Source of the DNA: Turnera subulata
Taxonomy: Eukaryota; Streptophyta; Magnoliopsida; Malpighiales; Passifloraceae
Assembly (NCBI GenBank): GCA_028386065.3
Contig: JAKUCV010002366.1
Location: 53,687-117,686 of the forward strand
DNA: 64,000 bases
Reading direction: 5' to 3'
The position numbers and the translations under genes are program-made. Numbering within the stretch: position 1 is the first letter of the stretch; every line of letters starts with the position of its first letter. This document shows positions 42,890 to 54,429 of this stretch, one piece after another. The notes beneath the pieces are model-generated. The model was not told where the DNA came from, searched no databases, and worked only from the letters and a program-made list of their open reading frames with translations.

Positions 42890-43145
42890 GGATTAAAGCC
42901 TATTTTCATCCTTGTGTTAGACCATAAAGTTGAAAGTCATCCTTGTATTGGTTTTGGTCTGTTTTCATCCCTTTGTCCACGGATTTTGGCTTGTTTTCAT
43001 CCCTCTAAATAGGCCAAAAAGGCGAACACAAGGATGAAAATAAGACAAAATTCACAAATAGAGGGATGAAAACAAGCCGAAATCTAATAGAGGGATGACT
43101 TCCAACTTTGAGGTCTAATACAAGGATGAAAAAACACTTTATTCC
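42890..43145. mobile_element. Mutator-type foldback MITE (256 bp)
   Basis: It is flanked by TAAAGCAAAA at 42880-42889 and 43146-43155, a perfect 10-bp repeat (Mutator superfamily elements make 9-10 bp duplications). The ends are GGATTAAAGCC and its imperfect complement ACTTTATTCC. The two halves fold on each other for much of their length, with repeated CATCC(C/T)T(G/C)TATT and GGCTTGTTTTCATCC phrases in opposite orientations. It has no coding capacity. Confidence 0.85.
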
Positions 43146-43398
43146 TAAAGCAAAACCTTGAAGATTGAAAACGGTTTGGAGCATTGTGAAAAAGTTTCTG
43201 CTTTTCCCTTCACCGAAAATCTTTTGAGCTTTTTCCGGAGATAAACGGGCTCCATGTTTTGAAAAAAAGGCAGTATACTTTCTGTGCTCAGGGTATAAAA
43301 GAGTAAAGGATTATGTGGTGGAAAAATAGAAAGATCATATACCATAAGAAAAAGATTTGTAAAACACGTTCAGAAAAACACAAACACGTCGAGACAAT

Positions 43399-44082
43399 AT
43401 GCCTTCTCCGGCTAGCGTCTTTTTCATTGAGGGTGCCTTCCTTGGAAGGAGGAATCGGTTAGCCTACAGCTTGGTGAATGAGTGGCCAGAGGAATTACCG
43501 AGTGAGCTCGGTAGAATTCCTCGTTTGGTTTTCGTGGACAAACTTTATTCGTCTAAGTTCTTTGTTACTCCTGTGGAAGAGAAATTCTTCCTAGAGGACA
43601 AAAGCAACCTAAGAACTTCATTTTACGGCTCGGCCAATTCCATCATGTTTTTCATTTCTGAAAGACTTCAAGAATTCCGACTAGAGCCTTCTTGCAATTT
43701 CCTGAACAAAGGTACCTACTACCAAGTTTGGATGACTGCTCAGAGCGTTCAGCGAGTAACTAGACTGCAACCTACTTGGCCACAGGTGCACTTGCATGTT
43801 TGGAACTGTAGAGGAATCGCTAGGCGTTCCCATGAATTCATGCGTACCTTGAGGGATCTGAAGAATCAGTACAAGCCCGACATGGTACTCTTAACGGAGA
43901 CCCAGTGGCAGCTTGAAGATGAACATGAGGTCATTCCACTTCGTTTCCCTCCGGCAAATCGATTCGAGCTTCCCGGCCAACACAACATGGGTAGTATGTG
44001 GTTCTCAAGGAATGAGAGTATTAGGGTCAATAATACTGATGGCTCTAATAGTTTCAGTGTCAATGTTCTACCTGCCATATAA
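43399..44082 (+). CDS. 227-aa ORF with endonuclease-like C-terminal half, inside LARD-1
   Basis: This intact ATG-to-stop frame is the longest undisrupted non-low-complexity ORF outside the LINE. Residues 1-125 (MPSPASVFFIEGAFLGRR..., with EFRLEPSCNFLNKGTYYQVW) are not recognised. From about residue 131, VHLHVWNCRGIARRSHEFMR, then TLRDLKNQYKPDMVLLTETQ, resembles the start of the LINE-type exonuclease/endonuclease/phosphatase fold: N in WNCRG and E in LLTET are two of its metal-binding residues. The later Y, D and SDH motifs are absent because the ORF ends. It lies antisense to LARD-1, so it may be captured DNA. It could be a real chimeric gene or a chance fusion. No signal peptide or membrane segment is evident. 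Confidence 0.45.
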   Translation: MPSPASVFFIEGAFLGRRNRLAYSLVNEWPEELPSELGRIPRLVFVDKLYSSKFFVTPVEEKFFLEDKSNLRTSFYGSANSIMFFISERLQEFRLEPSCNFLNKGTYYQVWMTAQSVQRVTRLQPTWPQVHLHVWNCRGIARRSHEFMRTLRDLKNQYKPDMVLLTETQWQLEDEHEVIPLRFPPANRFELPGQHNMGSMWFSRNESIRVNNTDGSNSFSVNVLPAI

Positions 44083-44144
44083 AAATAATATTAATAGTAA
44101 TAATAATAACAATAAAATACTTATGTTTAAGCATGTGTATGATG

Positions 44145-44201
44145 TCAATTACCTCTATATGAAAGTTCTGTGGTAGGCTGGCGTCCCTCGACCGGATCCA
44201 T
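44145..44201 (-). CDS. LARD-1 mini-ORF MDPVE..., 18 aa
   Basis: The minus strand ATGGATCCGGTCGAGGGACG encodes MDPVEGRQPTTELSYRGN then TGA, 99 bases after the primer-site start. The first five codons match LARD-2 and LARD-3. The tail differs, so conservation is limited to the start context. Confidence 0.35.
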   Translation of the reverse strand: MDPVEGRQPTTELSYRGN

Positions 44202-44284
44202 TATGCATTAACTACATAAATGTGAATGCAGCATGATAATCATATGGAGTGGCAACAAGCACATTAAACAACCAAGGACCTACC

Positions 44285-44300
44285 GCCCGCTCCGCTACCA
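44285..44300 (-). other. LARD-1 primer binding site
   Basis: The minus strand reads TGGTAGCGGAGCGGGC, following the degenerate LTR end CGGGCTGTCTCC. It fits LARD-2 and LARD-3. Confidence 0.6.
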
Positions 44301-47200
44301 AAAGGAGACAGCCCGACCCGTATTTACCCATCAAATAGTATTTACTGCGAAACAGTGCTGACACGTGGCCATCATATAATGAAAGTATGAATTCACAACA
44401 GTACAGCAATAAACGGACACAAAATCACACTCCCACCACCCAATATGGGGACATCAACATTGCACAGCGGAAGCATTTTCTAGATATTCAGTAACATCTT
44501 ATGCATGTCACAATGCATGCTATTGGATCCGAGTCATATCTAAGGTTACGCCACAGCCGCCGGAATGCACTTCTGCCCTAACCTGCAAGAACTATGTGAG
44601 GGGTGAGACCAACCACTGTCTCACCGATAAACAAATAAATCGCAGTATACAAGCAACCGTAAGTACACCAAAGCAAACACAAAACAACAAAAGCATAACA
44701 AGCACAACATAGCATCGGGATCAGACAACTTACCTGTCCTTACTATTCGACTGACCTCTCACCGTTAAGCTAGTCCTCTAAACTCACTGACATTCGGCGA
44801 CTGACTATCCAATTTTATTATTAGGGCCCCGGTCATATGATAAGTATTGGTCGTGCCTGGTAGCCAGGTTAGCTAACCCCAGGGTACTCCCCGTCAAATC
44901 CCAATTACCACAAATAACAAAGTACCTCAATAACCAAGTCCCGCAGTCCTCGGCGGAAGTACCGCAGTCCTCCCTATAACAAATCAACTGAGTCCCGCCC
45001 GCTGTCCTCCCTATCATATCATAAACACAATTCACAAGGTGACTACCATCTGGCCGTACCAATACCTGTCACGTGACAAACTAGATGTCTAGGTGTTGTT
45101 ACTATAATTTATTATTATTTCTTATACCACTGTCTTATAGTAACCGTGATAGTGAAACTGATCATTATCATATTCCCGAGCAGGCTCTCAGCCTCACAGC
45201 TCCTATGAGAATCCAATCACAATGTCAGAATATCAGGTCACTGCCACTGACCGATCAAATACCACATATCTCATAAGGATATCACAAAATTCACATCAAC
45301 ATCCCAAAGTTCAATAATCAATCACAGAAGTCATCAAGCATATAACAATAATCACAACAGTAGCCAGCAACAACATGACAGGCACGGCAAGATAACATAT
45401 AATTTAACAATCAAACAAACAACAGGGGTATCACGGGCAGCATACCGAAGTTTATAAGTTTATATCTTCACCTGATACTCCTCGGTAGTTGATGTCCGGT
45501 CAAGCCTTGATATTCCTATATAATAGCAACAATAATCACTTATAAAGCACAGACAAAGATGGTTATGCATGATGCCAGTTTTAACAGTTATTAGATGGCG
45601 TATCCTTAACGGTTTATGTTATTATCTCCGTAAAGACATAAAACAGAGCCTCCCGGCATGTGGCGTTGTTCACAGTAGTCAGCCTACCAACCAAGTGGAG
45701 ATTAGTTGATTATGTGTTTTCAGCCGATATACCGGTTATACTCGATCTTTAAATTAAAAACCAGAACCGAGCTACAAGCCAATATCCCAGCTCTTTTTGA
45801 TAAGAAAACATAAATATCAATATAAACATAATTAAAATACATATATATATATAAATAGATACTAGATAAATCATATATAGCCATATTTATATATACACAA
45901 GATAATTCGCATACCACCATTTATATTTGTGTGATCAAGTTATAACCCCCTTATTTAGCCAAATATAATATAATGTAGTAGGATATATATTTATATATTC
46001 GTTTGTGCATATAAATATACATAATTATATATATTAAGTAGTTCATCAATAATCATATATATTTATAAGCTTATAATTGATAAAGAAAAGCCAAAAATAA
46101 ATAAATTCACATGGACCTTTTATTAACACTAGCCCAATCATAAATTTAAATAAACCGAATGTTATATACAATGGCCTTTTCCGAGCACTAGCAAAACGTA
46201 AATGAAATGAAGCCGGATATTAAATACTATGGGCCTTTCTCATAGCCCAATCAGAAAAATAAAATAAATGTATAATTTAAATAAGTAAGAGCATTGCATA
46301 AAATAAAAATCATAAGTTAGCATTTAATTAATTAAATTAAATCATCTATTTTAATTAAGGCCGTTTTAAATTTTCGGTTCCGTTAATATAGTTCGGGGTC
46401 TGTTAATAATGCATGGATAGTCCAAGGGTTCGGGATTTACCCACAGGTTCGTTCTTGGGTTCGCAGGAGAATTCTTGGGACACCGGAAACTCGCCGGATT
46501 CTGGCCAGGTACTGTTCACGACGGAATGGTAATTGACCCCATTATTCTGCCAGCAGCAAATCCATCCAACTTCACCACCAACTGACCGTTACCGAAGCAA
46601 CCCAACGACAGCCATACTTGCTCCCGTCCATCGGCGTCCAGAGCTCCACCAAACGATGGTGTCAGCCACCCACAAAATCAACAGCCGCGATCACAGAGTC
46701 AACAACAACAACATCGACATAAACATTCACCGCAAGCAACCATATCCAGAGCGAAGCAATTAGGACCAAAATCGAAGAAGAGAAAAGAGGGAATCAAGAG
46801 AGTAGTGTCACGGCTTACCCTCGTGATGGCGACTCGAATTGAAGAGGGGAGAGAAGGAGTAGGGGAAGACGGCTAGAGGGGAAAGGGACGGTGACTACTG
46901 GTGGTCTCGGTGGTGGGAACGGCGTGGTGGAAGGGCATCGTCGAGCTGCGATAGCGGCCTCGGGGTGCTGGTGGCTGGAGTCATCGGTGGCAGCAGGACG
47001 GCGGATTTAAGGAGGAGAGGGAGAGAGGGGAGGCGTGAGGGAAGAGGATTCGGGCAGTGGTGGGTTGAGGGGGATGCGATGGCGGCAAAAGGGGAATCGA
47101 GAGGAACAAGGGAGGAAGAAGAAGAAGAAAGGGGAGAGGAGAAGATGGTTGCAGAGGGAAGGCGAGAGCGTGAGAGGGGGAGGACGAAGAGAAGAGAATA
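44301..47200 (-). repeat. LARD-1 5' LTR, segment 1
   Basis: This is the right-hand LTR. From 45425 onward it matches the left LTR; 44301-45424 has no complete left counterpart. On the minus strand it carries AGTGGTTGGTCTCACCCCTC (about 44600-44620), also found in LARD-2 and LARD-3 LTRs (for example 34687, 50188). GGTGG at 46986-46990 is the uninterrupted counterpart of the SIRE-like insertion site. It ends at GAATA (47196-47200), the LARD-3 target duplication. Confidence 0.8.
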
Positions 47201-50200
47201 TGTAACGCCCCCGGATTTTCGGTATTTAATTTTTAGGGATATTCGAATTTTTTATTCCAATTATGCCCTTTAGGAATTTCCGGATTTTTGGTTATGGGAG
47301 TAAATTATTTTCATTTAAAATGATGTTTTTAGGTTGGCATTATAAGGGGTTTGAGTTTCGTCGGAAACGGGGACTTGTTTCGGGGTGAAACGGGGTTTTA
47401 ACGTAGTTGTAATTAAAACTACGTCGTTTTGATAAAAGAAAAAAAAAAAACGAGTTGACTGGCGAGGGTTGACCACGCCTCAGTCCGGAACGACGTCGTT
47501 TCGGGACTGAGCCGGCAAAACCCTAAACACTCTTCCCTTCTCTTCTTTTCCTACTTCCCTCTTTTCTTTTCTTTTCTTTCTCTTCTTCTCTACACCTGAC
47601 GGCGCCTCACCCTACCTATCCTCTTCTCTCCCGCCGCCATAAACACGCACACCATCACCACCACTCCTCATTTTCTTCTCCTTTTGTCCTTCGAGTCGTC
47701 GCTGCTTGAACAAAGGAGGAGGCTCGGGGTTCGACCTGAGAACTTGGGTGTGATCGGGGTAACGGGTAGCGGGCGGAGGACTCGAGGACTGAGCTCGAGT
47801 GCACGCCGCCACTGTTGTTACTGCAACGAAGAGGAGGAAGAGGTCGGGAGTCAGTTCACGGCAAGGAGTTACCGTTATTGGGTAAGTCGACTCTAACTCA
47901 CTGTTCGCTCTTCTTTCCTCTTCTCTTTCGTTTTCTGTGCACTGTGTTTAATCGGGTTTCTCCCTCCCTCGTTCTTGTTTAAGCTCGAGCTCTGTTCCAA
48001 TCGGGTTGTGGCAATTCTGGGTTTGGGTTGATCGGTACGGCTACATGGAAGAGTTGTTGATGGATGCCAATGTCTCTGATTCTTTGTTTCGGCTCGATCG
48101 GGGGTTGCAATGGTGGAACCGAGCCTTGCAGTGAGGTTTTGGTATGCAAGCGGGATTGTCAATCGGTAAGCAGTCCCTGCACCTTTTTCCTATTCTTAAG
48201 TTATTGTTGATGTACCGTTTTGCTGTGAGATTGGATTGAATGATGAATTACGTTGCCCTGATGTTCGGAAGTCTTGATGGGAGTTTTAATGCATATGTGC
48301 TTGCTGGCAATTTAATTTGTGGTTGGTGGTTATATTGTAATTTGACACTAAGGGTACAAAGGAGTGGCAATATTTTTTTTAGAAAAAAAAACTTTCTATA
48401 TATCAAAACGGAAGATTGTTTACCAAAATAGCTCTTGGGTTTTCTAATGAGTTTCATTAAAATCCTTGTGTATGATATATATATTAAACACTGATGAGTT
48501 TAGAATCCTTTGTTTGGGTGTTTTTTTTGGAATTCACCAAGGGTTGTTTGATTGACTTTGTACAAGGGAAGTTTATAGTTGCTGAATATTAAAAAGAAAG
48601 AGAACAATTATAAGTTTCTATATGTGCTAGAGAGGTAGTGACAACCATGATTTCAAACATGATTAATTCTTGGTGGAAGTGGTATACAGTATTATATATA
48701 TACATACAGATATTTATATACACTTCTAACATAACAATAATAAATGTTGGTTCTATGAAATCGAGATATGTATCAGGTCTGGTTTTTGTTTTAGTGCGCT
48801 TCACAATGGCCAATAAGACTTTTTAAATTGCTCTTCAACAATTATGTGCACTGTTTATGCTAAAAGATCTTATTCCAGTCAATTGACTTGATATGAGGAT
48901 TTATGCGACTAGTACCTTTCGACTGATAGTAGGGTTCTTGTACATTACCATTTATATATATACATGCGAAATTATATAAGTTATTTTCACATAGGCCATT
49001 GTGGATTACAATGTCTTTGGGCTTCGGCTTTCAGGCCATGTCTTGAACACTGGATGTTCACTGAACTTATTAAATCGGTTTCTAAAATAGTTTTAATCTT
49101 CTAATGAATTCTATAAACCCACTTAGGCGTAACTATTGATTCTTTTAATATAAAATGTTGGGTTATGGGTTTTTGCAGAAGAACAAGAATTTGTTTAACA
49201 CACAACATGTATACACTTCATGTCATTCTTGTTGTGCATTATATGTGAATATATTCAGTACCGATATAGGATCAAATGTCGTCAAGGCAAGACCAGGTGT
49301 TTGCTTTCAGGACAACTTCAGTGATCTAGGTGAGGACTTATAAACCTTTGTATGCATTACTGCCTACAATGCTCGGTTCATTGTCTTGGTATTTAACGTG
49401 GTATTATTTATTTGGCCTTGAATGGTGTATGCGTGCTTGCCTGCTTGTGGATGTTCTTGCTTACATCTTGTATCTTATTGATGATACCTCTGATGCAGTG
49501 TGCATGATTAAGTGAACTATGTACCAGTGTTATTTGATATGCCTGTCGAGCATGACGTGTTTGTGTGTTAAATAACGTGATATATGGTTTTGTGGTTTGT
49601 GTGGTGGACTGTGGGCTGGAGTCTCAGATTTGAGAATAAGATGTTAAATCCACACAACCCTGTTTGACAATAACGTATGGTACAACTCTTAAAGGATAAT
49701 TGAGAATAACATACTATAATAATTCTACTGTGGGGCTGTTGACCGGTTGGTTCGAGCGGGAAGTGATACCCCTCGGGATTTCATGCGGTTTAGCATGGTG
49801 TATGCGGTTTAGCATATGGGTCTGTTATGACCGGTTCTACCTCCCTCTTTCTACCTCCCCCTTTCTACCTGCCTCTTTCTCTCTGTCTGTCTCTCTCTCT
49901 CACTGATTGTATTGGGCCTTGCCCTTTTTATATTGGGCTTATGCCCTGGTTTTCTCATGAGACGGGACCGAGCTCGACGCACACAGTAGAGGGCCCTAAT
50001 AAAATATTTAATCCTAATAACAATGATAATAATATAAGTAATGATAAGTGATTGTTTGAAGTCTGATAATGACTTGTGTTGTGTAATGTGACTTGTTTGT
50101 GCATTGTGGTTGTTGTTGTCTGATGCCGGTGTACTTGTAGTTGATTTTTAATTGTATATTATTGGTTTATTTGTTTGCGGTGAGACAGTGGTTGATCTCA

Positions 50201-50582
50201 CCCCCTCACAGTCTTGTCACAGGTTAACTATTCTTTGAGCAGTGGTGCATAACAGTAGGTGGCGGTGCTTTTCTCCTCGGAGCGGATCCATAGGGTGCAT
50301 TACATTCATGTTTGTTTATGTATTTGTCTTCCGCTACATATTCGAAATGTATTACATATTGTATGATATATTGCGTAATTAAATGATGATTATCTTATTT
50401 GTGCCGTATCCCGGGTAGGAAGGGCAATTTAGTCTTTTCACATGCTTTAATTAATTTAGTTAGATATTTTGAAATACGGGTGTTTAGTTGACGATTTTCG
50501 TGTCCCGGGAATGATAAGGGAATTTGGTCATTTTATATTTAAATTCTATTTTATATTAATAAATTAGGACACGGGCGTTTCA
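47201..50582 (+). repeat. LARD-3 5' LTR (3382 bp)
   Basis: It contains ACTACGTCGTTTTG (47420) and the palindromic AACGACGTCGTTTCGG (about 47489), CAAAACCCTAAACACTC (47516), a CT-rich tract (47530-47600), TATTGGGTAAGTCG (47877), GTGAGGACTTATAAACC (49331), a 14-bp CTACCTCCCTCTTT minisatellite with a CT microsatellite (about 49840-49903), AGCTCGACGCACACAGTAG (49970) and TTGTCACAGGTTAAC (50214). Confidence 0.9.
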
Positions 50583-50584
50583 GT

Positions 50585-50600
50585 TGGTAGCGGAGCAGGC
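50585..50600 (+). other. LARD-3 primer binding site
   Basis: TGGTAGCGGAGCAGGC begins two bases after LTR1. It matches initiator-Met tRNA complement TGGTATCAGAGC except at two early positions. Confidence 0.6.
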
Positions 50601-50711
50601 TGTAGATCCTTGGGGATATTATGATTGCTTTTGTGATCTTCTGTGCATAAGTTTGCTCCTTTTTGAGTCGGTTGTTGCATGGTCATATGCATTCATGTAG
50701 TGAGTCGTACT

Positions 50712-50771
50712 ATGGATCCGGTGGAGGACACGCACCTGCTGAGGGTCGGAGTGACCCGGTATTATTGTTGA
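50712..50771 (+). CDS. LARD-3 mini-ORF MDPVEDTHLLRVGVTRYYC
   Basis: This 19-codon frame ending in TGA lies 127 bases after the primer-site start, the same spacing and length as in LARD-2, with five amino-acid differences. It is too short to assign. It may be a gag-start relic or a leader ORF. Confidence 0.4.
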   Translation: MDPVEDTHLLRVGVTRYYC

Positions 50772-52037
50772 AATAACATGTTTGCGTTTACAGCTTAGGC
50801 TGTAGCAAAGTTTATTTTTGTGGAATATCCATGTTTTGTCAGAGTCGGTGTCGACCCTTGACTCATTGCTTATATTTCTTGTCTGTGTGGAACTAGCCAA
50901 AACAAGTAAGAACCATCTGTTTCGCTTTGGATGATACATTTGTAGAGAGAGGATTTGATGTGATTCTTATGGATATGATTCTTGTGATCTTGGTGATCAA
51001 GTTGTTTGTGGTCTGATTATCTGAGTTCGAGGTTTTGAATGTACTTGGGGAATTATTTTATATGGATTTAATCCTGTTCGGAGTTCGAGCTGATAATTTC
51101 TTGAATTAATTCAAGGTTGACCAAATGGTGTACTTGAGGAAATGTCTTTCAATGATACGTGAGGTATTTAACTTGGTTGAGATTTGAGGTACTGGTGGTG
51201 TTTGTGATTAAAAAGTTTTGATCTTGAATTGTTGTTGAAGTTATTGCTTATATGCGGGTTGAGGATACCGATAGTGTGTTCATATTGAGGTTTGACTTTT
51301 AACGGTGATGTAATTGGAGGTTTTGATTATACTACTCCTGTTGAGGTTTAGGTTCATCCATATCTTATGGATGTTGATAATGTTTGGGTCATAAGGCTAG
51401 ATTTGTGAGCTTGTCTTGGGCAATGTGAGTTAAATGTCTGGAGTATGATAGGGTAAGTGTTGGAGTGACCTTGTAATATTTGGGTTCTTTAGCAAAGGAA
51501 CCGTGATGTTCGTGGTGATTATGGTTTGAGGAATAGATTCATGAGCATGAGTTATGAAAAGATTTTTGGGTCTTGAGGAATGATAATTTTGATATTTTGG
51601 TAATGATCGGGTTTTAGTACTTAAGGTATGATCCGGGATATATATACGAGTTTGGTTGAATTAGTGCGTGATAAAGGAAATAACTTGAGGTTCAGATCAT
51701 GAAAGTGTTTATGGATTTTTGGTCTTGAGGTATTTATATGTGGTTGAGAGATGTTAAATGAAATGGTTTATGGATTCTGGTATTAAGAAGGTTGATGACA
51801 TTTAGATAAGACTCTTGGGTTAGTGCTTTGATCTAACGCTTTTGATCATGTTTGGCTAAAGTCAGTGATTGACTTGGGATATCCAAGTTCTTGCTTGGAA
51901 ATATGATTGATGGACATGATGGTTCTTCTTGGTAGTTTTGGCCAACTGTACTTTGATGCCGGATGACATTTATTTGTGTCAGTTAAGCACCTGGTTGCTT
52001 GACTTACTACGTAAATTTCAAGGACGAAATTTTGTTA
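50772..52037. other. LARD-3 internal region, non-coding
   Basis: No retroelement domain is seen. The T/G-rich sequence shares ordered blocks with LARD-2's interior, including AAATTTCAAGGACGAAATTT just before the polypurine tract (AAATTTCAACGACGAAATTT in LARD-2), a phrase common upstream of the polypurine tract in plant gypsy elements. Confidence 0.65.
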
Positions 52038-52050
52038 AGTGGGGTAGAAC
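52038..52050 (+). other. LARD-3 polypurine tract
   Basis: AGTGGGGTAGAAC directly precedes the TGTAACGCCC of LTR2 and is identical to LARD-2's tract. Confidence 0.8.
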
Positions 52051-54240
52051 TGTAACGCCCCGGATTTTCGGTATTTAATTTTTAGGGATTTTTGAAATTT
52101 TTATTCCAATTATGCCCTTGAGGAATTTCCTGATTTTTGGTTATGGGAATAAATTATTTTCCTTGGAAATGATGTTTTTAGGTTGGCAGTATAAGGGGTT
52201 TGAGTTTCGTCGGAAACGGGGACTTGTTTCGGGGTGAAATGGGGTTTTAACGTAGTTGTAATTAAAACTACGTCGTTTTGATAAAAGGAAAAAAAAAAGT
52301 GTGTTGACTGGCGAGGGTTGACCGCGCCTCAGTCCGAAACGACGTCGTTTCGGGACTGAGCCGGCCAAACCGTAAACACTCTTCCCTTCTCTTCTTTTCC
52401 TACTTCCCTCTTTTCTTTTCTTTTCTTTCTCTTCTTCTCTACAAATGACGGCGCCTCACCCCTACCTATCCTCTTCTCTCCCGCCTCCATAAACACGCAC
52501 ACCATCACCACCACTCCTCATTTTCTTCTCCTTTTGTCATTCGAGTCGTCGCTGCTTGAAGGAAGGAGGAGGCTCGGGTTCGACCTGAGAACTTGGGTGT
52601 GATCGGGGTAACGGGTAGCGGGCGGAGGACTCGAGGACTGAGCTCGAGTGCACGCCGCCACTGTTTTTACTGCAACGAAGGGGAGGAAGAGGTCGGGAGT
52701 CAGTTCACGGCAAGGAGTCACCGTTATTGGGTAAGTCGACTCTAACTCATTGTTTGCTCTTCTTTCCTCTTCTCTTTCGTTTTTTGTGCACTGTGTTTAA
52801 TTGGGTTTCTCCCTCCCTCGTTCTTGTTTAAACTCGAGCTCTGTTCTAATCGGGTTGTGGCAATTCTGGGTTTGGGTTGATCGGTACGGCTACGTGGAAG
52901 AGTTGTTGATGGATGCCAATGTCTCTGATTCTTTGGTTCGGCTCGATCAGGGGTTGCAATGGTGGAACCGAACCTTGCAGTGAGGTTTTGGTATGCAAGC
53001 GGGATTGTCAATCGGTAAGCAGTCCCTGCACCTTTTTCCTATTCTTAAGTTGTTGTTGATGTACCGTTTTGCTGCGAGATTGGATTGAATGATGAATTAC
53101 GTTGCCCTGAAGTTCGGCAGTCTTGATGGGAGTTTTAATGCATATGTGCTTCCTGGCAATTTAATTTGTGGTTGGTGGTTATATTGTAAATTGACACTAA
53201 GGGTACAAAGGAGTGGCATTATTTTTTTAGAAAAAAAACTTTCTATATATCAAAACGGTAGATTGTTTACCAAAATAGCTCTCGGGTTTTCTAATGAGTT
53301 TTATTAAAATCCTTGTGTATGATATATATATTAAACACTGATGAGTTTAGAATCCTTTGTTTGGGTGTTTTTTTTGGAATTCACCAAGGGTTGTTTGATT
53401 GACTTGGCACAAGGGAAGTTTATAGTTGCTGAATATTAAAAAGAAAGAGAACAATTATAAGTTTCTATATGTGCTAGAGAGGTAGTGACAACCATGATTT
53501 CAAACATGATTAATTCTTGGTGGAAGTGGTATATAGTATTATATATATACATACAGATATTTATATACACTTCTAACATAACAATAATAAATGTTGGTTC
53601 TACGAAATCGAGATATGTATCAGGTCTGGTTTTTGTTTTATTGCGCTTCACATTGGCCAATAAGACTTTTTAAATTGCTCTTCATCAATTCTGTGCACTG
53701 TTTATGCTAAAAAATCTTATTCCAGTCAATTGACTTGATATGAGGATTTATGCCACCAGTACCTTTCGGCTCATAGTAGGGTTCTTGTACATTACCATTT
53801 ATATATATACACGCGAAATTATATAAGTTATTTTCACATAGGCCATTGTGGATGACATTGTCTTTGAGCTTCGACTTTCAGGCCATGTCTTGAACACTGG
53901 ATGTTCACTGAACTTATTAAATCGGTTTCTAAAATAGTTTTAATCTTCTAATGAATTCTATTAACCCACTTAGGCGTAACTATTGGTTCTTTTAATATAA
54001 CATGTTGGGTTATGGGTTTTTGCCGAAGAACAAGTATTTGTTTAACACACAACATGTATACACTTCATATCATTCTTGTTGTGCATTATATGTGATTATA
54101 TTCAGTATCGATATAGGATCAAATGTCGTCAAGGCAAGACCAGGTGTTTGCTTTCAGGACAACTTCAGTGATCTAGGTGAGGACTTATAAACCTTTGTAT
54201 GCATTACTGCCTACAATGCTCGGTTCATTGTCTTGGTATT
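52051..54240 (+). repeat. LARD-3 3' LTR, segment 1
   Basis: Collinear with LTR1 47201-49393, with scattered substitutions and a few small indels. It ends in CATTGTCTTGGTATT (54226-54240), the LINE target duplication. Confidence 0.9.
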
Positions 54241-54429
54241 TTTTTTTTTGATAAGAAGAATGACTTTATTAAATATCGTAACAGCTGTAGTACAGACAGT
54301 CATTAGATGAATGACTGAATCAGTTACAAAACAACAATTACAATGACGTATGCAAGCATACCATCACACTTCTGACATAATCCCTATACTATCACAGAAT
54401 TACAACCGTCATAATTTGAATGAAACAAA

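Larger units (their letters stand above)
42392..44284. other. LARD-1 internal region
   Basis: About 1.9 kb, including a 256-bp MITE and a 227-aa plus-strand ORF that is antisense to the element. No retroviral domain is present. An AAT microsatellite (about 44083-44116) follows the ORF. Confidence 0.6.

Noticed and set aside
49827..50051. 74-aa frame with Leu/Ser/Pro repeats (and its copy at 60904)
   Set aside because: Encoded by the CT minisatellite within LARD-3 LTRs; present in both LTRs only because they are duplicates.
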